Source: Sphingomonas endophytica (GTDB taxonomy: Bacteria; Pseudomonadota; Alphaproteobacteria; Sphingomonadales; Sphingomonadaceae). From it: a stretch of DNA of 64,000 nucleotides. The notes under the pieces are model-generated. The model was given only the letters and a program-made list of their open reading frames with translations. It was not told the DNA's origin and did not search any database. Location: assembly GCF_014199415.1 (NCBI RefSeq), contig NZ_JACIJN010000002.1:434001-498000 (forward strand), read 5' to 3'. A program made the position numbers and the translations under genes. Positions 9,108 to 17,188 of the stretch are shown here, piece by piece. How positions within the stretch are numbered: the first letter of the stretch is position 1; the number at the start of each line of letters is the position of its first letter.

Positions 9108-9184
9108 CGTCATTGCGAGCGTAGCGAAGCAATCCAGGGCGACCTGATCCGGCCCTGGATTGCTTCGCTGCGCTCGCAATGACG
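9108..9184. repeat. Palindromic repeat, GTCATTGCGAGCG family, copy 2
   Basis: Left arm CGTCATTGCGAGCGTAGCGA..., right arm ...GCTGCGCTCGCAATGACG, with a 10-12 base centre that differs from copy 1 at 2361-2437. The arms agree with each other and with copy 1 at nearly every base. Confidence 0.85.
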
Positions 9185-9324
9185 GGCTGAAGTCCGGAGC
9201 GACAGCGAGGTGAGGGGGCGACGGCGAAGCCGCCGCCTTCACGTCGGACGCGCGGCTTGGCCGCGCGCCGGCCGATCCCGGCCTTGCGCGGGCTGTTTGC
9301 CCGCGCACCGCCGCGCGGGCGCGG

Positions 9325-10290
9325 CTAGGCCGGGATTTGCTGGCTAATGCAGTGGAAGCTGCCGCCGCCGGTCAGGATCGCGTCGGCGCGCAGCCCGACC
9401 ACCTCGCGACCGGGGAACAGCGCGCGGATCGCCGCAACCCCGGCGTCGTCATATTCGGTGCCATAGACCGGCACGACCACCGCGGCATTGCCGATGTAGA
9501 AGTTCATATAGCTGGCCGGCACGACCTGTTCGTCGCGCAGCACGCGGCCGGGCGAGGGCACTTCGACCACCTCGACGCCCATCGCGCGCGCGCGGATCGC
9601 GGCGTCCTGGAAGACCTGCCAGTTCGGATCGTTCTCTTCCGCGCGCGGCAGCGCGAGCCGGTTCGGCGCAACGAACCGCGCCAGATTGTCGACATGGCCG
9701 TCGGTATGATCGTTGAGCAGCCCGTTGCCGAGCCACAGCACGCGCGTCAGCCCGAGGTCCTCGGCAAGGCGTTGCTCGATCTGCGTCTTGCCCAGCCGCG
9801 GGTTGCGGTTGGGGTTGAGCAGACACTGCTCGGTCGTCACCACCAGCCCGGTGCCGTCGCCGTCGATCGCGCCGCCTTCGAGGATCCAGTCGCACGGCAC
9901 CACCGTCATTCCGCGCGCACGCCCGAGCCGCGCGCCGATGTCGTCGTCACCGTCCAGCTCGTACTTGCCGCCCCAGCCGTTGAACCCGAAGTCGCGCGCC
10001 TTGCCGTCGCCGTCGAGGATCGGGGCGGTGTCGCGCAGCCAGATATCGCCGAACGGCTCGACGATCACTTCCGCGAACGGCGCGCGCCCACGCGCGTCGC
10101 GGGCGGCTTCCTCGTCGGCGGCGACCAGCAACACCTGCTCGCCACGGCCATCGGCATGGACGGCGCGCGCGAAGGCGGTCACTTCGTCGCGCGCCTCGTC
10201 GAGATCCTCCTGCCACAATTCGGGATGGCTGGGATAGCCGATCCAGACGGCGGCGTGCGGAGCCCATTCGGGCGGCGGAGTCCTGGTCAT
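9325..10290 (-). CDS. aguA: Agmatine deiminase
   Basis: Converts agmatine to N-carbamoylputrescine and ammonia in arginine-to-putrescine metabolism. The 321 residues begin PPEWAPHAAVWIGYPSH, typical of the guanidino-modifying (PAD_porph) fold. The acidic motif FGDIWLRDTAPI and the inner block GLLNDHTDGHVDN carry conserved substrate and catalytic residues. The C-terminal GGGSFHCIS places the nucleophile at Cys314. GAGGG lies seven bases before the start. It sits 11 bases behind the M28 peptidase and is probably in one transcript with it. No aguB (carbamoylputrescine amidase) is next to it. A peptidyl-arginine deiminase role is a less likely reading. Confidence 0.93.
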   Translation of the reverse strand: MTRTPPPEWAPHAAVWIGYPSHPELWQEDLDEARDEVTAFARAVHADGRGEQVLLVAADEEAARDARGRAPFAEVIVEPFGDIWLRDTAPILDGDGKARDFGFNGWGGKYELDGDDDIGARLGRARGMTVVPCDWILEGGAIDGDGTGLVVTTEQCLLNPNRNPRLGKTQIEQRLAEDLGLTRVLWLGNGLLNDHTDGHVDNLARFVAPNRLALPRAEENDPNWQVFQDAAIRARAMGVEVVEVPSPGRVLRDEQVVPASYMNFYIGNAAVVVPVYGTEYDDAGVAAIRALFPGREVVGLRADAILTGGGSFHCISQQIPA

Positions 10291-10301
10291 CGTCGTCCCT
10301 C

Positions 10302-11960
10302 TTACTTGGCAGCCGCGGTCGCGCGGCTCTTGTCGCGGATCGCGCGGAATTCGTCACCCGCGACCCAATTGGGCCAGGCGCTGCTTTCCGCCAGCGCGCG
10401 GCCGATCCCGTAATAGAGCTGCACGTCCTTCACCGTGCCCGCCCAGTTCCAGTTCGGGTCATATTCGTCCTTCGGGCCGTGGTAGCGATGTTCCTCATAG
10501 TCTTTCGCCGCCGCGGCACCGGCCGCCTTGCCGCCCGCGACCAGATCGTCGCCGGCGTCGAAATAGATCATCGGCACGCCGCGCTTGGCGAGGCTGAAGT
10601 GATCGGAGCGATAATAGAAGCCCTTCTCGGGGGTCGGCTCGGCACTCGCGACGCGGTTCTGAGTCTTGAGCGCGGCGGTCAGATAGGCATCAAGCTCCGA
10701 CTTGCCCTTGCCGACCACCACGACGTTCTTCGCCGGACCGGCCAACGACAGCGCGTCCATGTTGACCCCGCCGACCGTCTGGCTGAGCGGATAGACCGGG
10801 TTGGCGGCGTAATATTCGGAGCCGAGCAACCCGCTCTCCTCCCCCGTCACCGCGACGAACACCTGGCTGCGCGGGGTCGGGCCGGCCTTCACGTTGGCTT
10901 CGGCGAGCGCGACCAGCGCGGCGGTGCCAGTGGCATTGTCGATCGCGCCGTTGCAGATGTCATCGCCGTCGGGCGCCGCCTCGCAATGGCCGAGGTGATC
11001 CCAATGTGCGGAATACAGCACGTAATCGTTCGGCCGCGTCGTGCCGGGCAGGATGCCGATCACGTTGCGCGACTGGTGGCGGCGGACGTTCTCGTCGAAT
11101 GACACCGAAGCGCGGGCGCCGTTCAGCGGGCGGGCGCGAAAGCCCTTGCGCCCGGCCGCGGCGGTAAGCGCATCGAAGTCCAGCCCCTCGCGCTCGAACA
11201 ATTTGCGCGCCTGCGCCTCCTGCATCCACCCGATCGCCGCGCTGTCGCCGGCATGGTTGTCGGCGGCGTCGGCGACCTGCTGCGCGCCGGTCCAGCTCGA
11301 TTGCACGACGTTCCAGCCGTAGGCGGCGGGCTCGGTCTGGTGGACGATGATCGCTGCCGCCGCGCCCTGCCGCGCGGCTTCCTCATATTTGTAGGTCCAA
11401 CGGCCGTAATAGGTCATCGCGCGCCCACCGAACGGCCCGACCAGATCGGGGGTGCGCCAGTCGGGATCGTTGACGAGGATCAACACCGTCTTGCCGCGCA
11501 CGTCGACGCCGGCATAGTCGTTCCAGCCCTTTTCGGGCGCGTTGATGCCGTAACCGACGAAGACGACGGGCGAGTCCTTCACCTCGACGCGCGGGGTGAT
11601 CCGCCACGTGCCGACCACCATGTCGGGGCCGTACTTGAGGCTGAGCGGCGCGCCCGCGCCGGTGAACACCAAGGGCGAGACGTTCTTCGCGGTCAGCTCG
11701 ACCAGCGGCACGTCCTGATACCAGCTGCCCTTGTTGCCCGGCTTGAGCCCGGCGGCGGCGAACCGCTTCGCGAGATAGGCGACGGTCTTCTCTTCGCCCG
11801 CGGTGCCCGGCGCGCGGCCCTCATAGGCGTCCGACGACAGCTCCTTCGTCACGTCCTTGAGCGTCTGTTCGGAGATCGGCGCGACCGGCGCGACGATCGT
11901 CTGCGCCGGAGCGGTGGCGGCGAGCGCGAGAAGGGGCAGGGCGGCGAGACGCAAACGCAT
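10302..11960 (-). CDS. Exported M28-family zinc aminopeptidase
   Basis: A 552-residue exopeptidase with signal peptide MRLRLAALPLLALAATAPAQ. A protease-associated insert lies between the N-terminal part and the catalytic core. Zinc ligands of the M28 family are visible in order: His and Asp in SAHWDHLG, Asp in GAIDNATG, the Glu pair in TGEESGLLGSEYY, Asp in VNMDAL, and the late His in RSDHFSLAKRG. The signal peptide sets the start at 11960. It lies upstream of agmatine deiminase with an 11-base gap, which suggests the two are expressed together, though peptide hydrolysis and agmatine breakdown are linked only loosely by arginine supply. Confidence 0.9.
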   Translation of the reverse strand: MRLRLAALPLLALAATAPAQTIVAPVAPISEQTLKDVTKELSSDAYEGRAPGTAGEEKTVAYLAKRFAAAGLKPGNKGSWYQDVPLVELTAKNVSPLVFTGAGAPLSLKYGPDMVVGTWRITPRVEVKDSPVVFVGYGINAPEKGWNDYAGVDVRGKTVLILVNDPDWRTPDLVGPFGGRAMTYYGRWTYKYEEAARQGAAAAIIVHQTEPAAYGWNVVQSSWTGAQQVADAADNHAGDSAAIGWMQEAQARKLFEREGLDFDALTAAAGRKGFRARPLNGARASVSFDENVRRHQSRNVIGILPGTTRPNDYVLYSAHWDHLGHCEAAPDGDDICNGAIDNATGTAALVALAEANVKAGPTPRSQVFVAVTGEESGLLGSEYYAANPVYPLSQTVGGVNMDALSLAGPAKNVVVVGKGKSELDAYLTAALKTQNRVASAEPTPEKGFYYRSDHFSLAKRGVPMIYFDAGDDLVAGGKAAGAAAAKDYEEHRYHGPKDEYDPNWNWAGTVKDVQLYYGIGRALAESSAWPNWVAGDEFRAIRDKSRATAAAK

Positions 11961-12028
11961 GACAAAGACTCCGCGGGAACGAGGCCCGCGCCTTCTGCCA
12001 AGCGGCGCGCGCGCTGTCCACGCGTCGC

Positions 12029-12223
12029 TTACCCGCTGGTCAGCACGCAATAGAGCAGCAGCGGAATGCCGAAGAAGAGGATGGTGAGGAGCAACCCGAC
12101 CGACAGCGCCCGGTCGGGGCGCGGCACGGGCAAATCGGCGACCTGGATGTCGCGATCGGCGACGGCGAGGGGGCGTTGCTGGGGTAACGGCGCGACGTCA
12201 CGCGGCAGGAGCTTGCTGGTCAT
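12029..12223 (-). CDS. Small single-pass membrane protein, function unknown
   Basis: A 64-residue frame starting MTSKLLPRDVAPLPQQRP. It has a polar N-terminal half and one C-terminal hydrophobic segment, SVGLLLTILFFGIPLLLYCVL. The ribosome site is weak. It lies upstream of the M28 peptidase on the same strand, 68 bases away. I do not recognise the family. The clean hydrophobic segment and the stop right behind it argue for a real gene, but a chance frame is possible. Confidence 0.4.
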   Translation of the reverse strand: MTSKLLPRDVAPLPQQRPLAVADRDIQVADLPVPRPDRALSVGLLLTILFFGIPLLLYCVLTSG

Positions 12224-12412
12224 GGCAGGGTTCCGCTGGCTCGAGGGCGCGGACGACGAGATCGCGGCCGCGCGGTTGCTGGCGAGAGAGTCCCGAGCCC
12301 GCGCGGCGAACCGCCGGACCCGGGCTAGTCGCGTGCGGCGAGCTGGCCTGCGTGGTCGCGATAGCGCTGATGGAAGACAGCGGCGTTCATGAGAGAAATA
12401 TGGGGTTTTTTC

Positions 12413-12432
12413 CCGCCAAGTCAATCTGGCGG
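12413..12432. promoter_or_regulatory. Small inverted repeat downstream of the FadR-type gene
   Basis: CCGCCA and TGGCGG flank the 8-base centre AGTCAATC. A run of six T (plus strand) lies before it, so it is not a standard terminator in either direction. It could be a binding site or a transcript-stabilising hairpin. The rest of 12224-12465 shows nothing I can name apart from a 21-codon frame at 12325-12390. Confidence 0.3.
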
Positions 12433-12465
12433 CGAGCGTTCCGGCGGGTCTGCCACGGAAATGTC

Positions 12466-13224
12466 CTACAGGATCGCCCCGCCGCCCATCCCGAACCACG
12501 TATCGTCCAGCGCCTTCTGGACGAGCGTTTTCATCCGCTCGCTGGCGGTTTCGCCATCGGCGGCGCGGATCGCCTCATAGACGAGGCGATGTTCGGGCAC
12601 CGGATCGCGCGGCAGCGCGCGCTTGCGCTGCTTGAAGCGCGTCGACCATTCGACCCCCGCCGCAATCCCCGAACTTAGCGCGATCAGCGCGTCATTGTCG
12701 GAGGCGGTGAGGATCGTCTCGTGGAAGCGCCGGTCGGCGGCCAGCCCCTGCTCGTCGGCGAGCGTCAGCCGGTCCATGTCGAGCAGCGCGGCATCCATGA
12801 TCGCCAGATCCTCGTCGGTGCGCCGCTCCGCCGCCAGCCGCGCCGCGAACGGCTCGATCACCGCGCGCAGCTCGAACAGGCTGCGCAGCAGCCGCATGTC
12901 GGGCGTCCCCGAAAAAGCCCAGGCGAGCACGTCCGGGTCGAGCATGTTCCAGCGCCCGCGCGGCAGGATGCGCGTGCCGGTCTTGGGCTTGCTCTCGACC
13001 AGCCCCTTGGCGATCAACGCCTGCACCGCCTCGCGATAGGCGCCGCGCGACACCCCCAGCTCGCTGGCATGCGCGACCTCGCCGGGCAGGATCTCGCCCG
13101 GACGGTAATCGCCGGCCAGCACCGCGCGCCCGAGCGCCTGCAACACCGCGCCACGGATGCGCCGGCCCGAGCCGCGCGGCGCCTGCGCCGGGGCGAGCCC
13201 GGCCGGGGAGATACGCGACGTCAT
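12466..13224 (-). CDS. GntR-family transcription regulator, FadR subfamily
   Basis: A 252-residue DNA-binding regulator. The N-terminal winged helix is recognisable by the pattern GDYRPGEILPGE followed by ELGVSRGAYREAVQALIAKGLVESKPKTGTRI. The C-terminal FCD-type helical domain contains LFELRAVIEPFAARLAAERRT, RRFHETILTASDN and PEHRLVYEAI; its acidic and His residues usually hold a metal and a small carboxylic acid or sugar acid. ATG 13224 overlaps the stop of the alpha-galactosidase gene (ATGA), so it is co-translated with that enzyme and most likely controls the operon. A palindrome at 14725-14736 is a possible target. Confidence 0.88.
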   Translation of the reverse strand: MTSRISPAGLAPAQAPRGSGRRIRGAVLQALGRAVLAGDYRPGEILPGEVAHASELGVSRGAYREAVQALIAKGLVESKPKTGTRILPRGRWNMLDPDVLAWAFSGTPDMRLLRSLFELRAVIEPFAARLAAERRTDEDLAIMDAALLDMDRLTLADEQGLAADRRFHETILTASDNDALIALSSGIAAGVEWSTRFKQRKRALPRDPVPEHRLVYEAIRAADGETASERMKTLVQKALDDTWFGMGGGAIL

Positions 13225-14603
13225 GCGGTCAGGCGATAGAGGCCCGCCCCGTGCGCGGGCAGCCGCTGCGCGAGGCGTCCGGTGACGCGCCCCAGCGCCG
13301 CGTCGCTCCACAGATCGGTGACGCGCGCGGCGTCGCCGAGCTCGAGCTGGCGCAGCGCGATCGCGACCTCTTTCGGCTTGTCGGTGGTGTTAAACAGCGC
13401 GACGTAGCGATCCGCGGGCGCATCCTCGGGCCGCGCCGACCAGATGCGCGTTCCGTCCGCGACGAAATGCGGCTGGTTGTCGGTCGAGGCCTGATTGACC
13501 GCCAGCACCGCGCGGTTGGTCAGCAACGCCAGCGTGGGCGCGTCGAGATGGCGGAGGTCGCCACCCATGATGAGCGGCGAGCGCGCGATCGACCACAAGG
13601 TCATCAGCGTGCGCTGTTCGTCGGGGGTGAATTTCGTGTCACGCTGACCGAGCGCGAGCCGGCCGAGCGGCAGCATGTCGGCATCGGGCCACGCGCCGGG
13701 ACGTCGCCACGGGTTCCAGTTTTCGAGCCGGGTGAACTGCGCTTCCAGCATCCCCCAGTCGTCCCAGAAATCGTCGGAGATGCGCCACATTTGCGCATAT
13801 TCGCGGACATGCCCGCCGCGCACCACGGGCGTTTCGCCGGGCGACAGGCTCAACACCATCGGGCGGCCGCTGGCGACGATCGCCTTGTGCGCGCCTTCGA
13901 TCTCCGGGGCGTGCGCGTCATAGGGGCGGCTCATGTCGTCCATCTTGACGAAATCGACCCCCCAGCCGGCGTAGAGCGCGAAGACGCTGTCGTAATAGGC
14001 CTGAGCACCCGGCCTGGTCATGTCGACGCCGTACATGTCGGGGTTCCACGCGCAGATGCTGGACTTGTCCGCGATGTCGGCGGCGCGATAGCGCGTGCCG
14101 AGGATCGGCAGGTTCCGCTCGACCGCCAGCCGCGGGATGCCGCGCATCAGGTGGATGCCGAACTTCATCCCCATCGCGTGCACGTCGCGCGCGAGCGTGG
14201 TGAAGCCCGCGCCGCCGACACTCGAAGGAAAGCGGTTGGGGGCAGGGATCAGCCGTCCATAGCCGTCCAGCGCCGGGGTCGGCTTGGCATTGTAGGTGTA
14301 GCTCGACGCCTCGGGCTCGTACCATTGGATGTCGACAGTGAAGACGTCATAGCCGAACGGCAGCAGCTTCGCCTGCATGATCGCGGCGGTTTCGCGCGCC
14401 TGCGCCTCGGTGATCGTGGTCGCGAAGCTGTTCCAGCTGTTCCAGCCCATGGGCGGGCGCGGGGCCATCACTCCGGCGGCGGCATCGCCGGCGGCCGTAG
14501 TGCGCGGTGCCGCGGCGGCGGTGTTCGTCGTCGCCAGCGCCGCCACACCAGCGGCGGTCGCGCCGACCAGCGCCTGCCGCCGGTTCATCCGTGTGATGGT
14601 CAC
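13221..14603 (-). CDS. GH27 alpha-galactosidase, Tat-type export signal
   Basis: Removes alpha-linked galactose from plant oligosaccharides or galactomannan side chains. There are 460 residues. The N-terminus has MNRRQALVGATAAGVAALA, a twin-arginine signal. PPMGWNSWNSF opens the GH27 barrel. Asp222 in FVKMDDMS fits the nucleophile and Asp277 in WRISDDFWDDW the acid/base. A C-terminal beta domain ends ARVTDLWSDAALG. The start is GTG 14603 with GGGGAGAG upstream; ATG 14588 is an alternative that keeps the signal. Coupled to the FadR-type regulator by a 4-base overlap. Alpha-N-acetylgalactosaminidase or isomaltodextranase activity within GH27 remains possible. Confidence 0.9.
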   Translation of the reverse strand: MTITRMNRRQALVGATAAGVAALATTNTAAAAPRTTAAGDAAAGVMAPRPPMGWNSWNSFATTITEAQARETAAIMQAKLLPFGYDVFTVDIQWYEPEASSYTYNAKPTPALDGYGRLIPAPNRFPSSVGGAGFTTLARDVHAMGMKFGIHLMRGIPRLAVERNLPILGTRYRAADIADKSSICAWNPDMYGVDMTRPGAQAYYDSVFALYAGWGVDFVKMDDMSRPYDAHAPEIEGAHKAIVASGRPMVLSLSPGETPVVRGGHVREYAQMWRISDDFWDDWGMLEAQFTRLENWNPWRRPGAWPDADMLPLGRLALGQRDTKFTPDEQRTLMTLWSIARSPLIMGGDLRHLDAPTLALLTNRAVLAVNQASTDNQPHFVADGTRIWSARPEDAPADRYVALFNTTDKPKEVAIALRQLELGDAARVTDLWSDAALGRVTGRLAQRLPAHGAGLYRLTA

Positions 14604-14724
14604 GTTTTACGCTCTCCCCTGCAACCCTGTCCTGCCGTCCTAATTGCCCTGCCGTCCCGCGTGAAGCCAATAGCGACCCGTTACGCTCGTCTGGCGCGCC
14701 TTCGGAAACCCGAGCAGTTGCGGT

Positions 14725-14736
14725 ATGTTGCAACAT
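14725..14736. promoter_or_regulatory. 12-base perfect palindrome, candidate operator
   Basis: ATGTTGCAACAT lies in the divergent gap between the alpha-galactosidase operon (start 14603) and the M14 peptidase (start 14777). GntR-family sites are short palindromes with GT..AC halves, which fits GTTGCAAC. The regulator of the flanking operon is therefore a natural candidate to bind here. This is inference from position and symmetry. Confidence 0.4.
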
Positions 14737-14776
14737 CTCATATTTGGCGGCGTCCGTTTCGTTGGAGCGCCATTTC

Positions 14777-16543
14777 TTGCACCCTCAATTCGCCCTTCTC
14801 GCTGCCTTTCTCGCCTCGGGGGCCACCGCGCAGTCACCTGCGCCCCTCCCGCCGCCGCTCGCCTGGTCGGGGAAGAGCGAGGCGCTGATCGCCAGCGCCG
14901 GCGATCCGTGGATCACCCCGGCCGAGGCATCGGGCTTCGCAACGACGCCGCGCGATGTCGAGGTCAAGGCGTGGCTGGCGCGGCTCGCCGCCGCCTCGCC
15001 GCTCGTGACGGTGCAACCCTTCGGGCGGACGACCGAGGGGCGCGAGCTGATCTATGTCCGCGCGAGCAAAGGCGGCAAGGATCGCCCGGTAGTGTTGGTG
15101 CAGGCGGGAATCCATGCCGGCGAGATCGACGGCAAGGATGCCGGGCTGATGCTGCTGCGCGACATCGCGCTGCGCGGAAAGAGCGATCTGCTCGACACGG
15201 TCGACCTGGTGTTCGTGCCGGTCTACAATCTCGACGGCCACGAACAGCGCAGCGCCTATAATTTCGTGCATATCCGCGGCCCGGCGGAAAAGGGGCGCGA
15301 CGCCAATGCGCGCAACATCGACCTCAACCGCGACTATGCGAAGGTCGATGCGCCCGAAACGCGCGCGATGATCGCGCTGCTCCGCACGCTCGACCCGATC
15401 CTCTACGTCGATTGCCATGTCAGCGAAGGCTTCGACATGCAGTATGACGTCACCTACACCTATGCCGGCTGGGGCCGCTATGCGCGGCATCGCGCCACCG
15501 CGGCTTGGCTGGAGCAGGGGTTCGGCCCTGCCGTCTCGCAGGCGCTGACCGCCGCCGGGCACCTCCCGGCCATCTACCCGAGCCCGATCGACACGCGTCA
15601 GCCGGACAAGGGCATCCGCTACAGCCCGGAAGGGCCGCGTTATTCGACCGGCTATGGCGACTTCATCGCGGTGCCGACCGTGCTGGTCGAAAACCATATG
15701 CTCAAGCCGTACCGGCAACGCGTACTCGGCACCTATGTGCTGCTGGAGGCGGCGCTGAAGATCGCCGCGCGCGACGCACAGCGGATCGCCGCCGCCAAGG
15801 CCGAGGATCGCGCGAGCCGCCCGCGCGCGTTGCTGACCCGCTGGACGCCGGCCGCGCAGCCGATCGGCTGGATCGAGCGGTTCAAGGGCGTCGCGTTCGA
15901 TACCTATCTGTCAACCGCCTCCGGGCGACGGGAGCAACGCTGGCTGGGAAGGCCGGTGACGTTCCGGATGCCGATTATCGGGCAGACCCCGACCGAGACG
16001 GTGCAGCTGCCGCGCGCCTGGTGGGTGCCCGCCGCGCAGACCGAGGTGCTCGACCGGCTGCGCGTCCATGGCATCGCCGTCGAGACGATCGACGCGCCGC
16101 GCACGCTGCGGCTGGACCGCGTGCGGCTGGTCGATCCGAAGGTCTCGCAGCCGAACGAGGGGCGCTATCCGATCACTGCGCGCTTCATGCACGAGCCGGT
16201 GGAGACGGTCATGCCCGCCGGCAGCGTGCGCGTGTCCGCCGACCAGCCGCTCGGGCTGCTCGCCGCCGCGCTGCTCGAACCCGAGAGCCAGGATTCGTTT
16301 CTTTCCTGGGGGTTCTTCCCGGAGATGCTGGCGCCGGCGCCCAGCACCGACGCTTTCGTGCTCGCCGCACTCGGCGACCGGATGCTGGCGACCGACGCCG
16401 CGCTCAAGGCGCGGTTCGATGCCAAGCTGCGCGCCGAGCCGGCGTTCGCCGCCGATCCGGACGCGCGGTTGAGATGGCTTTATGCGCAGGCGGGGCCGGG
16501 GCATCCCTATCCGCTGCGCTATCCGATCGCACGCGAGCTGTAG
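14777..16543 (+). CDS. Exported M14-family zinc carboxypeptidase-like protein
   Basis: A 588-residue secreted metallopeptidase. Zinc ligands of M14 are visible: His113 and Glu116 in GIHAGEIDGKD and the third ligand in DCHVSEG; ARNIDLNRDY holds the substrate-binding Asn-Arg pair. A long C-terminal region after about residue 370 is of unclear role. There is no ATG at the front of the frame. TTG 14777 has GGAG nine bases upstream and gives the signal peptide MHPQFALLAAFLASGATAQ, so I prefer it over TTG 14744 or 14762. The gene ends six bases from the convergent cheY. Confidence 0.85.
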   Translation: MHPQFALLAAFLASGATAQSPAPLPPPLAWSGKSEALIASAGDPWITPAEASGFATTPRDVEVKAWLARLAAASPLVTVQPFGRTTEGRELIYVRASKGGKDRPVVLVQAGIHAGEIDGKDAGLMLLRDIALRGKSDLLDTVDLVFVPVYNLDGHEQRSAYNFVHIRGPAEKGRDANARNIDLNRDYAKVDAPETRAMIALLRTLDPILYVDCHVSEGFDMQYDVTYTYAGWGRYARHRATAAWLEQGFGPAVSQALTAAGHLPAIYPSPIDTRQPDKGIRYSPEGPRYSTGYGDFIAVPTVLVENHMLKPYRQRVLGTYVLLEAALKIAARDAQRIAAAKAEDRASRPRALLTRWTPAAQPIGWIERFKGVAFDTYLSTASGRREQRWLGRPVTFRMPIIGQTPTETVQLPRAWWVPAAQTEVLDRLRVHGIAVETIDAPRTLRLDRVRLVDPKVSQPNEGRYPITARFMHEPVETVMPAGSVRVSADQPLGLLAAALLEPESQDSFLSWGFFPEMLAPAPSTDAFVLAALGDRMLATDAALKARFDAKLRAEPAFAADPDARLRWLYAQAGPGHPYPLRYPIAREL

Positions 16544-16549
16544 CCCGGG

Positions 16550-16918
16550 TCAGGGCACCAGCTTCTTCACCAAAGCGACCAGCTTGGCGGCGTCGAACGG
16601 TTTGACGAGCCAGCCGGTCGCGCCGGCCGCCTTGGCGGTCTGGCGCAGGTCTTCCTGCGACTCGGTGGTCAGCAGCACGATCGGGGTGAAGGACATGCCG
16701 GGCAATTGACGGACCGCCTTCACCAGCTCGATGCCGCTCATCCCGTCCATGTTCAGGTCGGTCAGGATCATCCGCGGCGACAGGCCGCCGTTGAGCAATT
16801 CAAGCGCGGCTTCGGCGCTGGAGGCTTCCTTGATGTCGAGCCCGGTGGGGCGCAGCGCGATCGAGACGCTCATCAACATGGAGGGGGAATCGTCTACGAT
16901 CAGGATCGTATCAGGCAC
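16550..16918 (-). CDS. cheY: CheY-type chemotaxis response regulator
   Basis: A single receiver domain of 122 residues without output domain. The acidic pair is Asp9-Asp10 in LIVDDSPSM, the phosphoacceptor is Asp54 in ILTDLNMDGM, the Thr switch lies in IVLLTTES and the Lys in WLVKPFD. It ends the chemotaxis operon, 18 bases after the STAS-like gene. It should take phosphate from CheA and carry the signal to the motor or another target; no flagellar gene is in the window, so the target is open. The KPFDAAKLVALVKK tail is standard. Confidence 0.9.
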   Translation of the reverse strand: MPDTILIVDDSPSMLMSVSIALRPTGLDIKEASSAEAALELLNGGLSPRMILTDLNMDGMSGIELVKAVRQLPGMSFTPIVLLTTESQEDLRQTAKAAGATGWLVKPFDAAKLVALVKKLVP

Positions 16919-16936
16919 GGTCAGTCCTTCGAGGTG

Positions 16937-17188
16937 TCAGGCAGGGATAAGGTCGGCGGTGGCGGCGGCGCCGATCAGCGCGGCGAGCAACGGATCGGCG
17001 GGCAGCTGGGTGACCGGCGGGCGCATCGCCAGGATCACCTGCAGCAGCGCGGCGTGCATGCTGGTGCAGGTCGCGAGCGAGATCTTGCCCTTGGGATGCG
17101 CGCGCAGGAATTCGACCAGCGCCAGCGCCTCTTCGACGGCGCATCGCTCCTCGAAATGCGCGAGGCTGCGCGCGTAGCGGATCGCCAT
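16937..17188 (-). CDS. Small STAS-like protein of the chemotaxis operon
   Basis: An 83-residue soluble protein starting MAIRYARSLAHFEERCAVEE. It has a length and alternating strand-helix pattern like STAS (anti-anti-sigma) domains, with LVEFLRAHPKGKISLATCTSMHAALLQVILAM resembling the core strand and helix, where the usual phosphorylated Ser position reads TCTSMHAA. Its ATG overlaps the cheA stop by one base (TGATG), so the two are coupled. CheA-linked STAS proteins are known next to chemotaxis kinases, but the partner here is inferred. The family call is moderate because no key residue proves it. Confidence 0.55.
   Translation of the reverse strand: MAIRYARSLAHFEERCAVEEALALVEFLRAHPKGKISLATCTSMHAALLQVILAMRPPVTQLPADPLLAALIGAAATADLIPA

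Larger units (their letters stand above)
8952..9324. other. Repeat-filled convergent gap without a gene
   Basis: Between the ends of the S10 peptidase and agmatine deiminase lie three repeat units (9012-9036, 9069-9096, 9108-9184) and a GC-rich tail to 9324. No coding frame here looks real. The repeats may serve as transcript ends for both convergent genes. Confidence 0.7.

Noticed and set aside
12325..12390. 21-codon frame on the minus strand (MNAAVFHQRYRDHAGQLAARD)
   Set aside because: No ribosome site and no known leader pattern; too short to support.
12413..12432. CCGCCA..TGGCGG as an intrinsic terminator
   Set aside because: The T run lies before the stem on the plus strand, so no transcript has the needed stem followed by U residues.
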